Shown one piece after another: positions 10,272-21,690 of a DNA stretch of 64,000 bases (position 1 is its first letter; each line of letters begins with the position of its first letter). Source of the DNA: Austropuccinia psidii. Its lineage: Eukaryota > Basidiomycota > Pucciniomycetes > Pucciniales > Sphaerophragmiaceae. Location of the stretch: positions 43,238,185-43,302,184 of the forward strand of contig JALGQZ010000003.1 in the NCBI GenBank assembly GCA_023105745.1. Direction: 5' to 3'. The notes beneath the pieces are model-generated. The model saw only the letters and a list, made by a program, of their open reading frames with translations. It was not told the origin of the DNA and ran no database searches. A program made the translations under genes and the position numbers.

Positions 10272-11269
10272 TAAATTTAATACAAGCCTTCCAACATGAA
10301 TACAGGAATTCCCAAAGGTGTAGCAACAGTAAAATGAATGATATTCAACAAATACTGAACACCTTACCAAGAATGTCTACACCTCTGAATAAGAATGAGG
10401 GCACAAGTATTGGATCCTGATAATTCACAGTTAAAAAATGAATTATCCACTTCTTTTCATAAATTGGAACCATCAATGGGCCAAGCACTTTTGAAAGAAG
10501 TACCAAAACTTAAAGAATGGCCTCACTTCAGTGGTAAAGGAGAATATGACCATATGGAATTCATCAGAGGAATTGACATGATTAAAGAAGATTTTGAATT
10601 ATCAGACAGATTGGTAACAGCAAGATTTAACACCTTGTTTACCAGATCAGCTCACAGATGGTATATCAAATTAATACAAGCACATGGACACCAAAGTTGG
10701 ACTTGGTGGAAAACCCAAATTATCAACAAATGGGCCAATGATGCTTGGATATTTAAAGTGGAAACAGCCTTTGAATCTGCCAAATTCAATTCTGGAAAAG
10801 ACAAAGCTTTACCATGGTTTTGCCAACAAAAAGACAGACTAACAGCATTATACCCTGACATGTCAGAATTTATGATCCACAGAAAGATTCTGAGACAATG
10901 TGGAGGTGACTTAGAGCATGCTGTCAAAAGAAGGACTACTGAACAATCTTCAGAAGAGGATATTATCAATATATTAGAAGAAGTAACCACCAGCACCAAA
11001 ATTGGTTCTAGTAGGGTGAATCTAAAAACAAGGTTTAATACACCTTGGAAAAATTCTGTGGACAAGAACCCCAAAAAAATTCTAATAATAAGTATAAATC
11101 TTCAGATACATTCAGAAAGTGCCATATTTGCCAAAGCACCACCCATCTAGCCAATAAATGTCCAAAGAGAGGGAAAATCAATGAAATTGATATTGAAAAG
11201 GAACCTGATGTTGAAAAAGATGACATAATTGAAGACAATTCAGATGATAAGTCATCAATATTTTCTTAA
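10272..11269 (+). pseudogene. Family-A gag core and CCHC zinc knuckle
   Basis: This continues the frame broken by the MULE. After a frameshift near 10400 the frame at 10395-11150 holds the capsid-like core: HFSGKGEYDHMEFI, a W-rich QSWTWWKTQIINKW stretch and LEHAVKRRT. A second frameshift near 11050-11090 leads into the nucleocapsid, with an intact C-x2-C-x4-H-x4-C knuckle (CHICQSTTHLANKC), and an acidic linker (DIIEDNSDD). It stops at TAA 11267. The order fits Ty3/gypsy Gag, whose capsid packages the RNA and whose knuckle binds nucleic acid. Confidence 0.85.
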
Positions 11270-11932
11270 TCTTCAAAAGATATAGAAAATATCAATTTGA
11301 CTTTTGACATCATGGAATCTTGTTCCCACTTGCCACAATTGAGCAATGGTAAGCTTGATTTATCAAAAGTTCAAGATGCACAACTTATGAAAGCAAAACC
11401 AAACAGGGGGAAAGGTTATAAAGCTGTTAACTCCTGTATAACAGAAGTGGTGATTGAAAATAAGCCCACTAAACCTTTGCTTGACCCAGGAGACTTCTGC
11501 TCTTGTGTTGGTAAATCTTTTCTTAAAACTTGTGTACAAAACTTTGAAGACCAATTGTTACCAATTGATAGTATAAAATTCAATAACGCAAGTAATCCAA
11601 TGAAAGCATTAGGAGTTTTTGAGACCAATTTCAAATTCCCACACATTAATGGGAATTCATGAATCACAGTTGAATTTGTTGTTGTGGAAAACTACTCTAC
11701 TACCCATTTTATATTAGGAAATGGCTATTTAATCATGTATGGGATAGATTTGCATAACAACAAAGACAGATACTCTACTACTGGAGACAATAAGTGTCAG
11801 AAATTTGCCTTTTTACCATTTAAAAGACAAATTACAGTAAATAAAGTATCACCAGTAAACTTAGAACTGGGAAAATTCAAATCTGAACAGTTGAGGGAGG
11901 CTGAAATAAGCCTTCATCTGACTGATAAATAA
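11270..11932 (+). pseudogene. Family-A protease region
   Basis: Two open pieces, 11297-11662 and 11684-11932, lie in the space between Gag and RT. The first contains LLDPGDFCSCVG, which occupies the place of the aspartic protease D-[ST]-G motif, here D-P-G. The second carries a FILGNGYLIMYGIDL segment, which resembles the C-terminal ILG motif of retropepsins. Stops at 11660 and 11930 interrupt the frame. The function, maturation of Gag-Pol, is known for the family; the D-P-G variant is seen here only. Confidence 0.7.
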
Positions 11933-11953
11933 GAAAATGAACTTCCTTCCCTT

Positions 11954-13553
11954 TTGTATGAACACAAAGGAGCATTTGCTCCAGACAAAGAACCTCTAGG
12001 AGCAATTATTGGTCATGAAGTTGACATCATTCTTAATATTGAAAGACCTTATCCACCACTCTTGAGAAGACCTGCATACCCAGAAAGTCCAAAATCAAGA
12101 GAATCTCTGGAAGTTCATATCAAAGAACTTCTGGACCTTGGTGTAATAAGAAAAGTAGGCCACAATGAAGAGGTAGAAATAACTACACCAGTCAAAGTGG
12201 CGTGGCTTAATGGAAAATCCAGAATGGTTGGGGACTTTAGAGCTTTGAACACTTACACTGTTCCAGAAAGAACTTCTGGACCTTGGTGTAATAAGAAAGG
12301 TAGGCCACAATGAAGAGGTAGAAATAACTACACCAGTCATAGTGGCATGGCATAATATAAAATACAGAATGGTTGGAGACTTTAGAGCTGTGAACACTTA
12401 CACTGTCTCAGATAGGTACCCAATACCAAAAATCCAAATTGCCCTTACTCAAAGATCTCAAGCAGTGTATATAGCCACTATGGATGCCCTTAAAGGATTC
12501 CATCAAAATTTGGTGACACCAAGAGCAAGAAAATATTTGGGAATTATTGTTCATTGTGGAGTTTATGAATATTTAAGAATGCCCTTTGGTTTCAAAAATG
12601 CACCTTCACACTTCCAAAGAATGATGAATGAAATCTTCCCTGAAGAACTTTCAGAGGGATGGTTAATCAATTACATTGATGACATTATTGTCTGTTCCAA
12701 GACTTGGGAAGAGCACATGTACAGATTGTCCAGAGTTTTGACAAAAATTCAATCAGTGAACATGAAAATCTCTTTGAAGAAATGTCATTTTGGATTTGAA
12801 GAACTTAAAGCACTAGGACATGTTGTATCTGGTTTGTCCCTTGGAATTGACCGAAACAAAGTTGCAGCAGTATTTCTAGGACCCATGCCTCAGAACAAAA
12901 AGGGAATTCAGTCTTTCTTATGTTTTGCAGGATATTACAGACAACACATTAAAGATTTTGCAGCCATAGCAAGAACACTTTGTAAATTGTGCAACAAAGA
13001 CACAGTATTTGAAATGACTGTTGACAGAGTCAAAGCTTTTGATTCTCTAAGAGAAGCCTTGACCACTGCTCCACTCTTACTGATGCCAGACTTTAAACTG
13101 CCTTTTAAGCTATATACTGATGCATCAGGGGATGGGCTAGGTGCTGCACTTCACCAAGTTCAGATAATAGATGATAAACCTGTGGAAGGACCCATATGTT
13201 TCATATCCAGGCAAATCAAACCAACTGAAGCCAGATATGGAGCAAGTCAAATGGAATGTCTATGCCTTGTCTGGGCCTTGGAAAAATTGAACTACTTCTT
13301 AGAGGGATGTGTTTTTGAAGTGATAACAGATTGTACAGCTGTCAAATCACTTTTAAACATTAAAACACCTAACAGACATATGCTCAGATGGGAAATAGCC
13401 ATACAAGAATACAGGGGCAATATGAATATTGTTTATAAAGATGGGAATGTTCATAAAAATGCAGATAGACTAAGCAGATGGCCATTACCAAATGATATTG
13501 ATAATCCTGCTCATGTGCCAGAAGAAGCTCCACCACAGATCCCAATAGAATGA
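11954..13553 (+). pseudogene. Family-A reverse transcriptase and RNase H
   Basis: RT starts in the 11954-12313 frame ([19 protein letters not shown]) and is then repeated from 12267 by a 145-bp tandem duplication that shifts the frame. The frame 12342-13553 holds the rest: [10 protein letters not shown] with the first catalytic Asp, [17 protein letters not shown], and an intact YIDD box at 12672-12683. RNase H follows ([12 protein letters not shown] in [12 protein letters not shown] in [11 protein letters not shown], then RLSRWPL). The 403-codon run is the longest open frame in the window. It ends in a TGA at 13551 where the polyprotein should continue. Copies DNA from genomic RNA and removes the template. 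Confidence 0.92.
12122..12411 (+). repeat. 145-bp tandem duplication inside RT
   Basis: AAAGAACTTCTGGACCTTGG begins at 12122 and again at 12267. The copies then run in parallel through the [17 protein letters not shown] and RMVGDFRA coding segments, differing at about eleven of 145 positions by eye. Since 145 is not a multiple of three, it shifts the reading frame. It may come from template switching during reverse transcription. Confidence 0.9.
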
Positions 13554-14460
13554 ATAAGTGTTGCAGCCTTGAAAACCACCTTCTTTGAAGAAGTAAGAAA
13601 CAGTTACACTCAAGATAGGAATTGTAGCATCTTATGACAATTACTTAACAAAGACTTTGAGGACAACTCTCTAATACATGCCTTGAATGAAGTATGGAAG
13701 AAATCCTATTATGAAGAAAGATTTCACCTACTGGATGGTGTAATTTATCACAGGACCAAGCACACATGTGTCATGACAGTTGTGGACAGGTCATTAATCA
13801 ATCTTGTACTAAAAGAATGCCTTTACAGCCCCTTTTCAGGACATCTGTTTGAATACAGAACAAGAGAAAAAGTAAAGACCTGCGTATGGTGGCCAATGTG
13901 GCAGAAAGATGTTGCAGAGTATTGCAAAAACTGTGACAGATGTCAAAAGGCAAATAAATCCACTGGCAAGAAAGTTGGAAATATAATCAAAATGCAAGAA
14001 CCAAGCAGACCTTGGGAAATTTTCCATATGGATTGGGTAACTCGCCTACCAACAGGAGACGACAGAAGTTATAATGCTTGCCTAGTGATTGTTGACAGGT
14101 TCAGTAAAGCTCCAATTCTTTTTCCATGTCACAAAGATGATACAGCCATAGATAAAGCTCTTCTGATATGGAATAGAGTAGTTTAATGGACTGGCATATT
14201 TACAAATATCATTAGTGACAGAGATCCCAAATTCACTTCAGCACTATGGACAAATATTCATCAATTATTTGGCACTAAGCTGTCCTTCTCTACAGCCTAC
14301 CACCCACAAACTGATGGTCTGGCAGAAAGGATGATGCAGACCTTAGAGGACATGGTAAGAAGAGTTTGTGCATATGGCCTTGAATTCAAAGATTGTGATG
14401 TATTTACCCATGATTGGTTCACCCTGTTGCCAGCACTGGAATTAGCATATAAAACATAAA
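13554..14460 (+). pseudogene. Family-A integrase, zinc-binding and catalytic domains
   Basis: The 13683-14186 frame carries the H-H-C-C region: SGHLFEY and WWPMWQKDVAEYCKNCDRC, then MDWVTR with the first catalytic Asp. After a TAA at 14184 the same frame resumes with [10 protein letters not shown] (second Asp) and [10 protein letters not shown] (Glu, about 14325). All three DDE residues are present. Further stops are at 13551, about 13634 and about 14456. Joins retroviral cDNA to the chromosome; this copy is broken by stops only, with no large deletion. Confidence 0.88.
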
Positions 14461-15130
14461 TCCATGCCAGTACCAATCAAACCTCTGCTATCCTAGAAAA
14501 AGGATGGAACCCCAAATTAACTCAATATTCCTTGAGGAAAGATTTGATTGAAATACATCCCACAGCTGCTAGCTTCAAGGAAAGGCTAGACAAAGCTAGA
14601 AAGCATTCAGTAAGGTGCATGGAAGACTCTTTTGAATATTCTAAGGACAAATGGGATAAATCACATGCAACTCCAGATATCAAAGTGGGGGATTTAGTTC
14701 TTGTATCCACCACTAAACTTCATAACATCAGGGGATGTAAAAAGCTGAAAGACTCCTTTGCAGGAACTTTTGTTATTAGGGCCCTCCATGGAGAAAATGC
14801 TGTTGAATTAGAGGTATCTGAAGAACTTAGCAATAAGCATCCTACATTTCCAGTGAGCTTGATAAAGCCATATAAATCTAGTTATGCTGAAAAATTGAAC
14901 TTTAGGAATAAAGTTCCTCAAGTTATACCTCCTATTGAGTCATCTGATAGTAATAAAATTACCAAAGTTCTCAAAGAAAGGAAGCTGAGAAACAACAAAG
15001 TAAGGGAATACCTTGTTAGGTACAGTGACCCAACTTGTGAATATTAATGGTTGCCAGAAAAAGACAATCCTAAAGCTACCAAACTTCTCAGAAGGTTCAG
15101 GCACACTAGATATAACAATATTACAAAGTA
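14461..15130 (+). pseudogene. Family-A integrase C-terminus: GPY/F module and chromodomain
   Basis: The frame 14532-15047 includes VGDLVLVST, a SFAGTFVI segment at the GPY/F position, NKHPTFPVSLIKPY and a chromodomain-like end (ITKVLKERKLRNNKVREYLVRY). A TAA at 15045 cuts the chromodomain before WLPEKD and LLRRFRHTR, which are readable downstream in frame. The chromodomain tethers integrase to modified histones in related chromoviruses; the GPY/F module stabilises integrase. Confidence 0.85.
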
Positions 15131-15143
15131 ATATTCTTTTTTT

Positions 15144-15154
15144 AGGGGGAGGGA
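15144..15154 (+). other. Polypurine tract of family A1
   Basis: A purine run, AGGGGGAGGGA, preceded by seven T residues, lies one base before the 3' LTR. It is the expected primer for plus-strand synthesis. Confidence 0.75.
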
Positions 15155-15155
15155 T

Positions 15156-16965
15156 TGTGAGCCTTAGAGGTATTTTCATATACCCAAAAGACCGCAAATG
15201 ATAAATTAATATACAACTATAAATAAAATAAATTTATTTATATTAGAAAAATAAAAATTGAAATATAAATACAAATTAATATTTAAAAAATCAAAACTTA
15301 ATCATAATTTCAAAATAAAATTACAATAAAATTTAAAATTATGAAAATACATTTTTACTTGTAAAAATTAAGTAAAAATGAATTTTTGATAAAAATCATG
15401 AAATTAAAATATTTTTTGTAAAAAGTTATATAAAATATATTATAAATTTCTATCCAATAAATAAACATAAGGAGATTATCACACCATTGGATTCCTCATA
15501 AAAAATAAAGTGAGGTCATCTCTGGATGAAATTTCTGTGACTCAACTCTAGATAAGCTTAACTTAAGCTCTTAGTCTTTTTTTAAAAAAAGTATGAAAAT
15601 CCTAAAAACCTTAATTTAATTCACACCACATGTGGTGTTAACCATCAATTTCTGTGTTAAAATTGAGGTGTTGTGTTGAGCTTAGAAGTTATGAGGAATT
15701 GAAGTATTTTCAATTGAAATGTCAAAATGTGCACGTGTATTACATAAGTGAACTTTAATTTACATATTAGGTATCAATTATTACAGATGTGTAATTCAAA
15801 ACTCAATTGAATTACATATGTAAATTATAATTGTATTACATGATGAGGAATTAAAGAAAAAATAAATTGGAAAGATTGATTCTGGGGGGGAAAGACACTC
15901 TAGCTCTAAGGGGGAGCTAGACCCCCAAATTCCTTTCTGACTGGTGTGAGATGTCAAAATCCACACAAAATTTCATTACTTTTGGCCTGGAATTGAGTCA
16001 CAGGGTCTGTGACTCAATGGATGATGAGGTTTTGATACCAACCAGGGTAGTTTTAAATGCTTCCAAGAGGGTAAAACTACCCTTAAGTTAAACAAATGTT
16101 AGTAAAAACAGTTTTAACTGGTTCCTGCGCCTCTTATACACATCCTGCCGTGTTTTGAAGGCTCTAGACTAGGTATTGCTATAGTAATGGGTGATTCAAG
16201 GGTCTAAAATGGCTAAAAATAGCAAAAAATGGCTTAAACCAGCCTTAGGATTCAATGATGCCATAATTGGCTTTTATGTTGTCAAACTGTTTTTCACGAC
16301 TGAAAAGAGTAAATCTTACTTTTGCAGTAAGAAAATTGATAGCTATAAAAGAATGTCTTTTTGGCCCCAGTTTTTCTCTTCATGTTATAATCTTTTCCTT
16401 TTATAATTAGTTTAAACACTGTTAAACCAATCAACAAAACATTCCAACCAGCATTTTTTAAACCTTTTGAACCTTTTAACCACGTGAAAAAATCATTATA
16501 GTCATTGTTTGTAACTCTTATAATCATTTTTACCCCTGAACCACCCCAAAAGTGAATTAAAACATCTTTCATCACTGTTAACTCTGTCACTTTGTTTCCA
16601 AATTCACTCTGGTCACTTTTGGCCATGTTTTCTCTTTAAATATCTTTTGTAAAGACTTTGTTCTTTAATTAATTGCTTGCAGCTCTTTGCTCAATTAATT
16701 CCAATTGAAATTTCTCTTGAAGAAATTTCTTTTGTAGCCTTAAATATCTCTTGTAGAGTATTTTTGGATAAATTTTTATTGTTGGTAAAACAATGAATTT
16801 TCATTATATTATTTTTTATACTTAAAAAGTTAAAAACAATGAAATTGGCATGTCTTCTCTTTAAAAATACTTTCTTGCTATTTTTAAATAATTCTACCTT
16901 ATACAAATTTTGAGGACAGGAAAAGTACTTGATATTTTATCAAAGTTTCATATACACACCTTACA
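15156..16965 (+). repeat. Family-A 3' LTR
   Basis: It begins TGTGAGCC and ends CCTTACA, followed immediately by the CAGAT target duplication. It is collinear with 2405-4178, with small indels such as an extra short segment near 16510. It keeps the TGAGTCA palindrome at 15991-16018. Confidence 0.93.
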
Positions 16966-16970
16966 CAGAT

Positions 16971-19594
16971 AATGGTAAAGAATTTGAACCCTTAGGCCAC
17001 AATGAGATCAAAATGGCAAAGTATATCTTATAATAAATAAAAAGGAAAGATTTACCAAAAACGGTTGGAAAAAGGGATTCTGGAAAAGGGTTCCAGCATA
17101 CTAAGCCATTTGAAATTTCATAGAGTGGGTTTTGAATTTGGCAAAACTTGAATAAGGCTCTGAAGCCCAACCAAGTGGAAGATGAGAGTTTAAATTTTAA
17201 TTTTAAGAAAAGAAAAGAAATAATAAAAAGAGATTTAAGATCAAAGCTTATTGAATCTTATTCAAATTTGAATTAAGTTCTGAATTCAAAAAACCCACCA
17301 AAGTAAAAATTTGAGCAAAACCACAAATTTTCTCCATAGGTAAATCTTTCTTGTTTAATTATAAGTTTTAATAAAAATAGAATTTTTAGTTTCAACTTTT
17401 AATGCTCACCCTCCCCATTTATTGAATTAAATCATGTAAAAGTAGAGGATTTTCACAAGAAAAAATGAGATTTCCACTTGCTCTAGTTGAAATAAAATTA
17501 GAGTCAACCCATAAGTAAATCTCTTTTATTTTTTCATTAAAACCCCAAACTTTGGAAAATTATATTTCAAGTGTAATATAGTAATTCAACAAAGTCGGGG
17601 AAGCTAGATATCATAGTGTAAGAGCTTCTCTTATTGTGAAACATTGATTGTAATTTCAAAATAGCACTAAATCTTGAAGCATAGTGCTATAAATAGAAAA
17701 AAAATTGGTTTGAATAGATAAGATAAACTTGGAAATCTATGATAATTAATAATAAACATTGATTATTAGCTTATTTGTTCATAAAAGAGTTTTTGATTAA
17801 TAATTTTTGAAAGAATAAACTAAAACTTGTTTTACAATCCAAGTTAGTTTTATTCAAGTGAAAAAATTATAATTAAGGTTATTAATAATATTCTGGATAT
17901 GTGAGTCAATATTTGTACTCTTTTTCACCATGAAGAGCTTTATTTGGTGTAAAAGGAACGTCAAAAACCATCAATAATACTCAGAATTAAACCCAGATTG
18001 ATATAATATAATAAATTAGATAGATATCTATAATAATAATTGTAATAGATTGGTTTTATTCTTAATAAAGAAAAAAAAGTTTTTTAAATTAGTATTATCA
18101 TCAAAAAGAGTTTTTCATTAACTAATAAGCTGAATTATATTATTTAATCTTTTTCTCTGAATTTAAATCCACTTTTATTTAGATTTTTGAAGCTTTCACT
18201 GCTAAGTTATCCTTAGATACTATTTTTTTGATGTATTGTTATAATAATAATAGTTTTTCTCCGACCAGTAGTTATCTTGCTATTATTAGTTGTTCCTTAT
18301 TATATAGTGATATATAATTGTTTAACATTACTATAATATTATAGTTATTTATTCATAAAGTACATATTCCAATTGATAATTACTTCTGGTAGAACAATAT
18401 TACTTTTTTTATCGATATGTTAGCAATGAAAAATGATTAAAATTTATAATACTAAAAATTTTCAATGTCATCAATATTGAATTTATATATATTTATCATT
18501 TTATATGGATATACATTATGTATAATCTCCTTGTTATATTATTATTATTAGTTTATAATATCAAAATATCAATATTATTGGAGTTAATTTTCTTAAAAAA
18601 TGATGATATAAAATATAAAATAATTAAGATTAAATTAATTTTACTATTATTATTGGTATTTTATTAATAAAAAATGATCAAGATTTATAACACTAGGAAT
18701 TTTCAATATAATGTTCATTATATTTATATATATTTATCATTTTATAGAAATATTAATTAGTTATAATTTCATTGTTATAAGATTATTACTATTATTCTAT
18801 AATATTAAATGGTTAATATTGTTGGAGTGGCTTTTACTAAAAAATAAGAATATATAATGTAAAATAATTAAATTTAGATTAATTTAACTATCAGCTTCAT
18901 ATTCAAATCCTACATCAAGAGTTTCATAGAAAACTGTTACATATACAAAGAATTTGTGGAAATTTCTTGATAAAAATTGATTGATGATTCTCTTGTAAGT
19001 TTATAAATATTTTTTATGAAAAGATTAAAATATGAAATTCTAACATGAACATAAATACCTCTAAGTAGACCACAAAATATGTTGAATTGGCAATAATTGA
19101 AACAATCTTCTTCATTTCAAAGCTTTTTCCTCCAAAGATTTTGTTGGAGAATAAAATATATTTTTGGAATAATGATTCTTCTGGTGGGAATTTAATGGAA
19201 TAATAGATTATTTTGAATGATGTTTCTGTAATATCATAAAATCTGGATCTATATCTACCAAGTTAATCAACCAAAAATCAATATAAAGAGTTATCTCCAT
19301 TTGAAATTTGAGAATCTCAAAAATATCTAGTTATTCTTAATTAAGTACTGAAAGGAAGTATTGAACCATTTGCTAGTTGATAAATTATATTGTTATTTGA
19401 AATTTCAATGATAATGATGTTAATTATTATTGTTTTGAAAGAAAATAAAGCTTATTTGTAGTTCCATTACAGCTCTAAGGAGCATTTTATTGATAAAATA
19501 GACTGGTTTCTTATGAATATCCTTGATCTTCTTTGTATATTATAATATAATCCAGATTATTCTTCTTTTGGACCAGACGTATACAATTTATTCC
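16971..19594. other. AT-rich spacer between A1 and B1
   Basis: No coding region or RNA gene was recognised. The sequence is dominated by A and T with many TAATAA-type runs. It contains a 241-bp imperfect tandem duplication at 18429-18910. The short open frame on the minus strand near 16961-17170 spans the LTR edge and is not a gene. Confidence 0.65.
18429..18910. repeat. 241-bp imperfect tandem duplication
   Basis: AAAAATGAT starts at 18429 and 18670. Both copies continue with A(A/G)ATTTATAA, ACTA..AATTTTCAAT, ATATATTTATCATTTTATA, a TTGTTATA block, and TATTGTTGGAGT or TATTATTGGAGT, then TAAAATAATTAA. Many substitutions separate them, so it is old. Confidence 0.8.
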
Positions 19595-20991
19595 TGTCAG
19601 GGTGAGTCTGTGATAAAGATTAAACAAAGCTAATTACAACTCTAACTATGACTGTGACATGGATAAGATTATTAAGAAAAGGTTTGATTAAAGATATAAA
19701 GGGCTTTACTAATGTGGATTAGTGGTGGTGAGTGCTATTGAAAGCCCTGGGTGCAGCTTTACCTGTTGGTTTACAATAATAAAGACTAAAATACTAAAAT
19801 TTATAGCATAACCTGTTTATTTTCCAAAGGTGTAACTGTTTTTGACAGCTGTACTACGTAGGAACTCAATAGAAGGATGGGGATTCCTTTTCTGGAAGTG
19901 AAAAGGCCTCCTTTCATCCTGAAATGGGGTGAAAAGGCTGCTAGACCTTTTCACACAGAGGTAGTAAAAATTTTTTGCTCTCAAGGACAGGCTTGTGGTT
20001 TGTAAAAGGCCTTCATAGCCTGTATTGGGCTCAGATGTGGTTTTGAAACCACATCTGGGCAGTTTTCACCAATACCCGGTGAAAATATTCATCTGAGGAC
20101 CACACAGGCTGATTCTGACGTGTATGACACATAGAATGCTGCACAGAACCTGTATGGGACCCCAGTATTGAATTAAAAACAAACTTCTTTGTATTTTTGA
20201 CACCTCATAATCATGTTTATGGGATATTATCCCATGGTAAGGCTGTATTGGCCAAACTATGGGATTTTGACTTTAAAACAGCCATAGCTTTGTCAGTTTT
20301 TGGGATATCAACCTCAAAATTGGTTCCGTGTGTAGCCCTGTATGCCTTCTACACAACGATACCTCATTTAATATGGTTATAATTAAATATGACAAAGCTA
20401 CCTCATGTACAAGAGTTTTGTACTAATGTATGTTTTAGGCAAAAAGCTGTACTGGGCTTGTTTGCCTTATAGCTTTTGTTCTAGATGAGATATGGGGAAA
20501 TGAATGGCACAATCAGATAGCCCCAATTGTTCCCTCTCCAAAAAGACCCCACTTTAGGTATCTCACACTAAAACTGTAGAAGGTAGATGAGAGGTGAATA
20601 TTTTATTCACCCTTATTTGGCCTGAATTTGACCATAACCTCTGTAATACTTGTACTAGCTCAGTTTGGCTGATACCATTAGATAGCCCTGACTTAGAGCT
20701 TCATTTATAATACCCATTTGATGGGGTTAAGTCTCTTACTCTGTATTTCAGATGAGAGGGGAAAATTAAGGCTTATGCTCAGCAACAGCTTTGAGCAGGA
20801 ATAACTTTGTTATTCTTTGTCCTATGGTTATGGGACTTGCAAATTTGGAATGGCATAAGTTTCCTCTTTCCTTTGATACCTTTTGAGCTGATTTGGCTCA
20901 GTTTCTTGTTTTGGTGGTATCTTGGCTATACCATTGATTTATGATATTTGGCTGTCATGCTTGTGCTCCGGTTTTGAGTAACAGGTTGATA
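19595..20991 (-). repeat. Family-B LTR, downstream copy of B1
   Basis: It starts TGTCAGGGTGAGTC and ends GGTTGATA, where other copies have GGCTGACA. It is collinear with 27811-29226, 35139-36550, 43362-44774 and 62213-63643. It contains the hairpin at 20032-20057 and a second palindrome, ATGGGATA T TATCCCAT, at 20219-20235. Its TGAGTCA site near the end is mutated to GAGTAACA. Confidence 0.93.
20032..20057. promoter_or_regulatory. LTR hairpin conserved in family B
   Basis: Perfect 12-bp arms, CAGATGTGGTTT and AAACCACATCTG, flank TG. A weaker TTTTCACC..GGTGAAAA inverted repeat follows within 10 bases. The 27811 LTR keeps the hairpin with one mismatch, and the 35139 LTR keeps it perfectly. It is degraded in the 43362 and 62213 copies. 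It could be a binding site or an RNA structure in the transcript; the sequence alone does not decide. Confidence 0.45.
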
Positions 20992-21031
20992 TACCCTCCC
21001 TCTAAAAAAAGGCTCATCATTGATGAGAATG

Positions 21032-21690
21032 TTAAGTCCTCCTAGAGGCTCTGAATCTCTGTAAATGAAGTTTCCAATCTGGTATGTCATCTTCTGCCAA
21101 CCACTTGTCATTATCAGCTGTCTGGTTCTTGAATCTGACTAAGTATTGTCTCTGATCTTTACCATTAAGTCTGATCTTCCTGGCCTTGATGATTTTCTTC
21201 ACAGGTCCAGGGGAGTCCTCCACTTCCACTATTTCTGGTGCGGTGGAGTTCTTCTTCCTGGAGGGGAATTTATCCTCCTCTGTCTGGAAGTATGGCTTGA
21301 CTAAACTCACTGGAAAGACTGGGTGTTTCCTGGAGAATACCTCTGTGAGTTTGACTTCCACTGCATTTTCCCCTATCAATGTAATGATAGTGAAGGGCCC
21401 TACAAATGATTCTCCCATTTTCTTGGGTCCTTTGAGATTATCAAAGTTAAGTGTAGACACTAACACTTGGTCCCCTTCTTTAAATTCAAGTTCCATGTCT
21501 AATTTGTCCCACCTCTGCTTGTCATATTCCTTTCCCTCAGCAATGCATTTGGCAGCTGTGTCACAAGCTCTCTTCCACATTTCATGGAGATCTTTGGCTG
21601 TGGGTGGATGGTCAGAAGATTCTTCTTTAAGTGATCCGCAGGCAATAGGGGATTTCACCCTTTTTCTACCAGTGCAGGTGTCTTTCCTGT
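21032..21690 (-). pseudogene. B1 integrase C-terminus: GPY/F and chromodomain
   Basis: A 208-codon open frame reads FKEGDQVLVSTLNF, SFVGPFTIITL (GPY/F), SRKHPVFPVSLVKPY, then a spacer and the chromodomain (VKKIIKARKIRLNGKDQRQY, LVRFKNQ, DKWLAEDDI) and ends FRASRRT. The chromodomain is uninterrupted here, unlike in A1. It joins the integrase core through a frameshift near 21656. Confidence 0.9.

Larger units (their letters stand above)
2405..16965 (+). mobile_element. Ty3/gypsy chromovirus, family A (copy A1), complete but dead
   Basis: The element has two long LTRs in direct orientation, 2405-4178 and 15156-16965. It is flanked by identical 5-bp target duplications, CAGAT at 2400-2404 and 16966-16970. 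Order on the plus strand is LTR, GC-rich leader, spliced ORF1, gag with CCHC knuckle, protease, RT, RNase H, integrase, GPY/F module, chromodomain, purine tract (15144-15154), LTR. A Mutator-like element is inserted in gag at 5848-10271. The coding region has at least eight in-frame stops, several frameshifts and a 145-bp duplication inside RT, so it cannot encode an intact polyprotein. The chromodomain after integrase places it among chromoviruses, which are known to target chromatin. Confidence 0.93.

Noticed and set aside
16191..16406. Open frames inside family-A and family-B LTRs (e.g. 3794-4006, 20197-20382, 62950-63132)
   Set aside because: They are not conserved as frames between LTR copies; indels break them in each.
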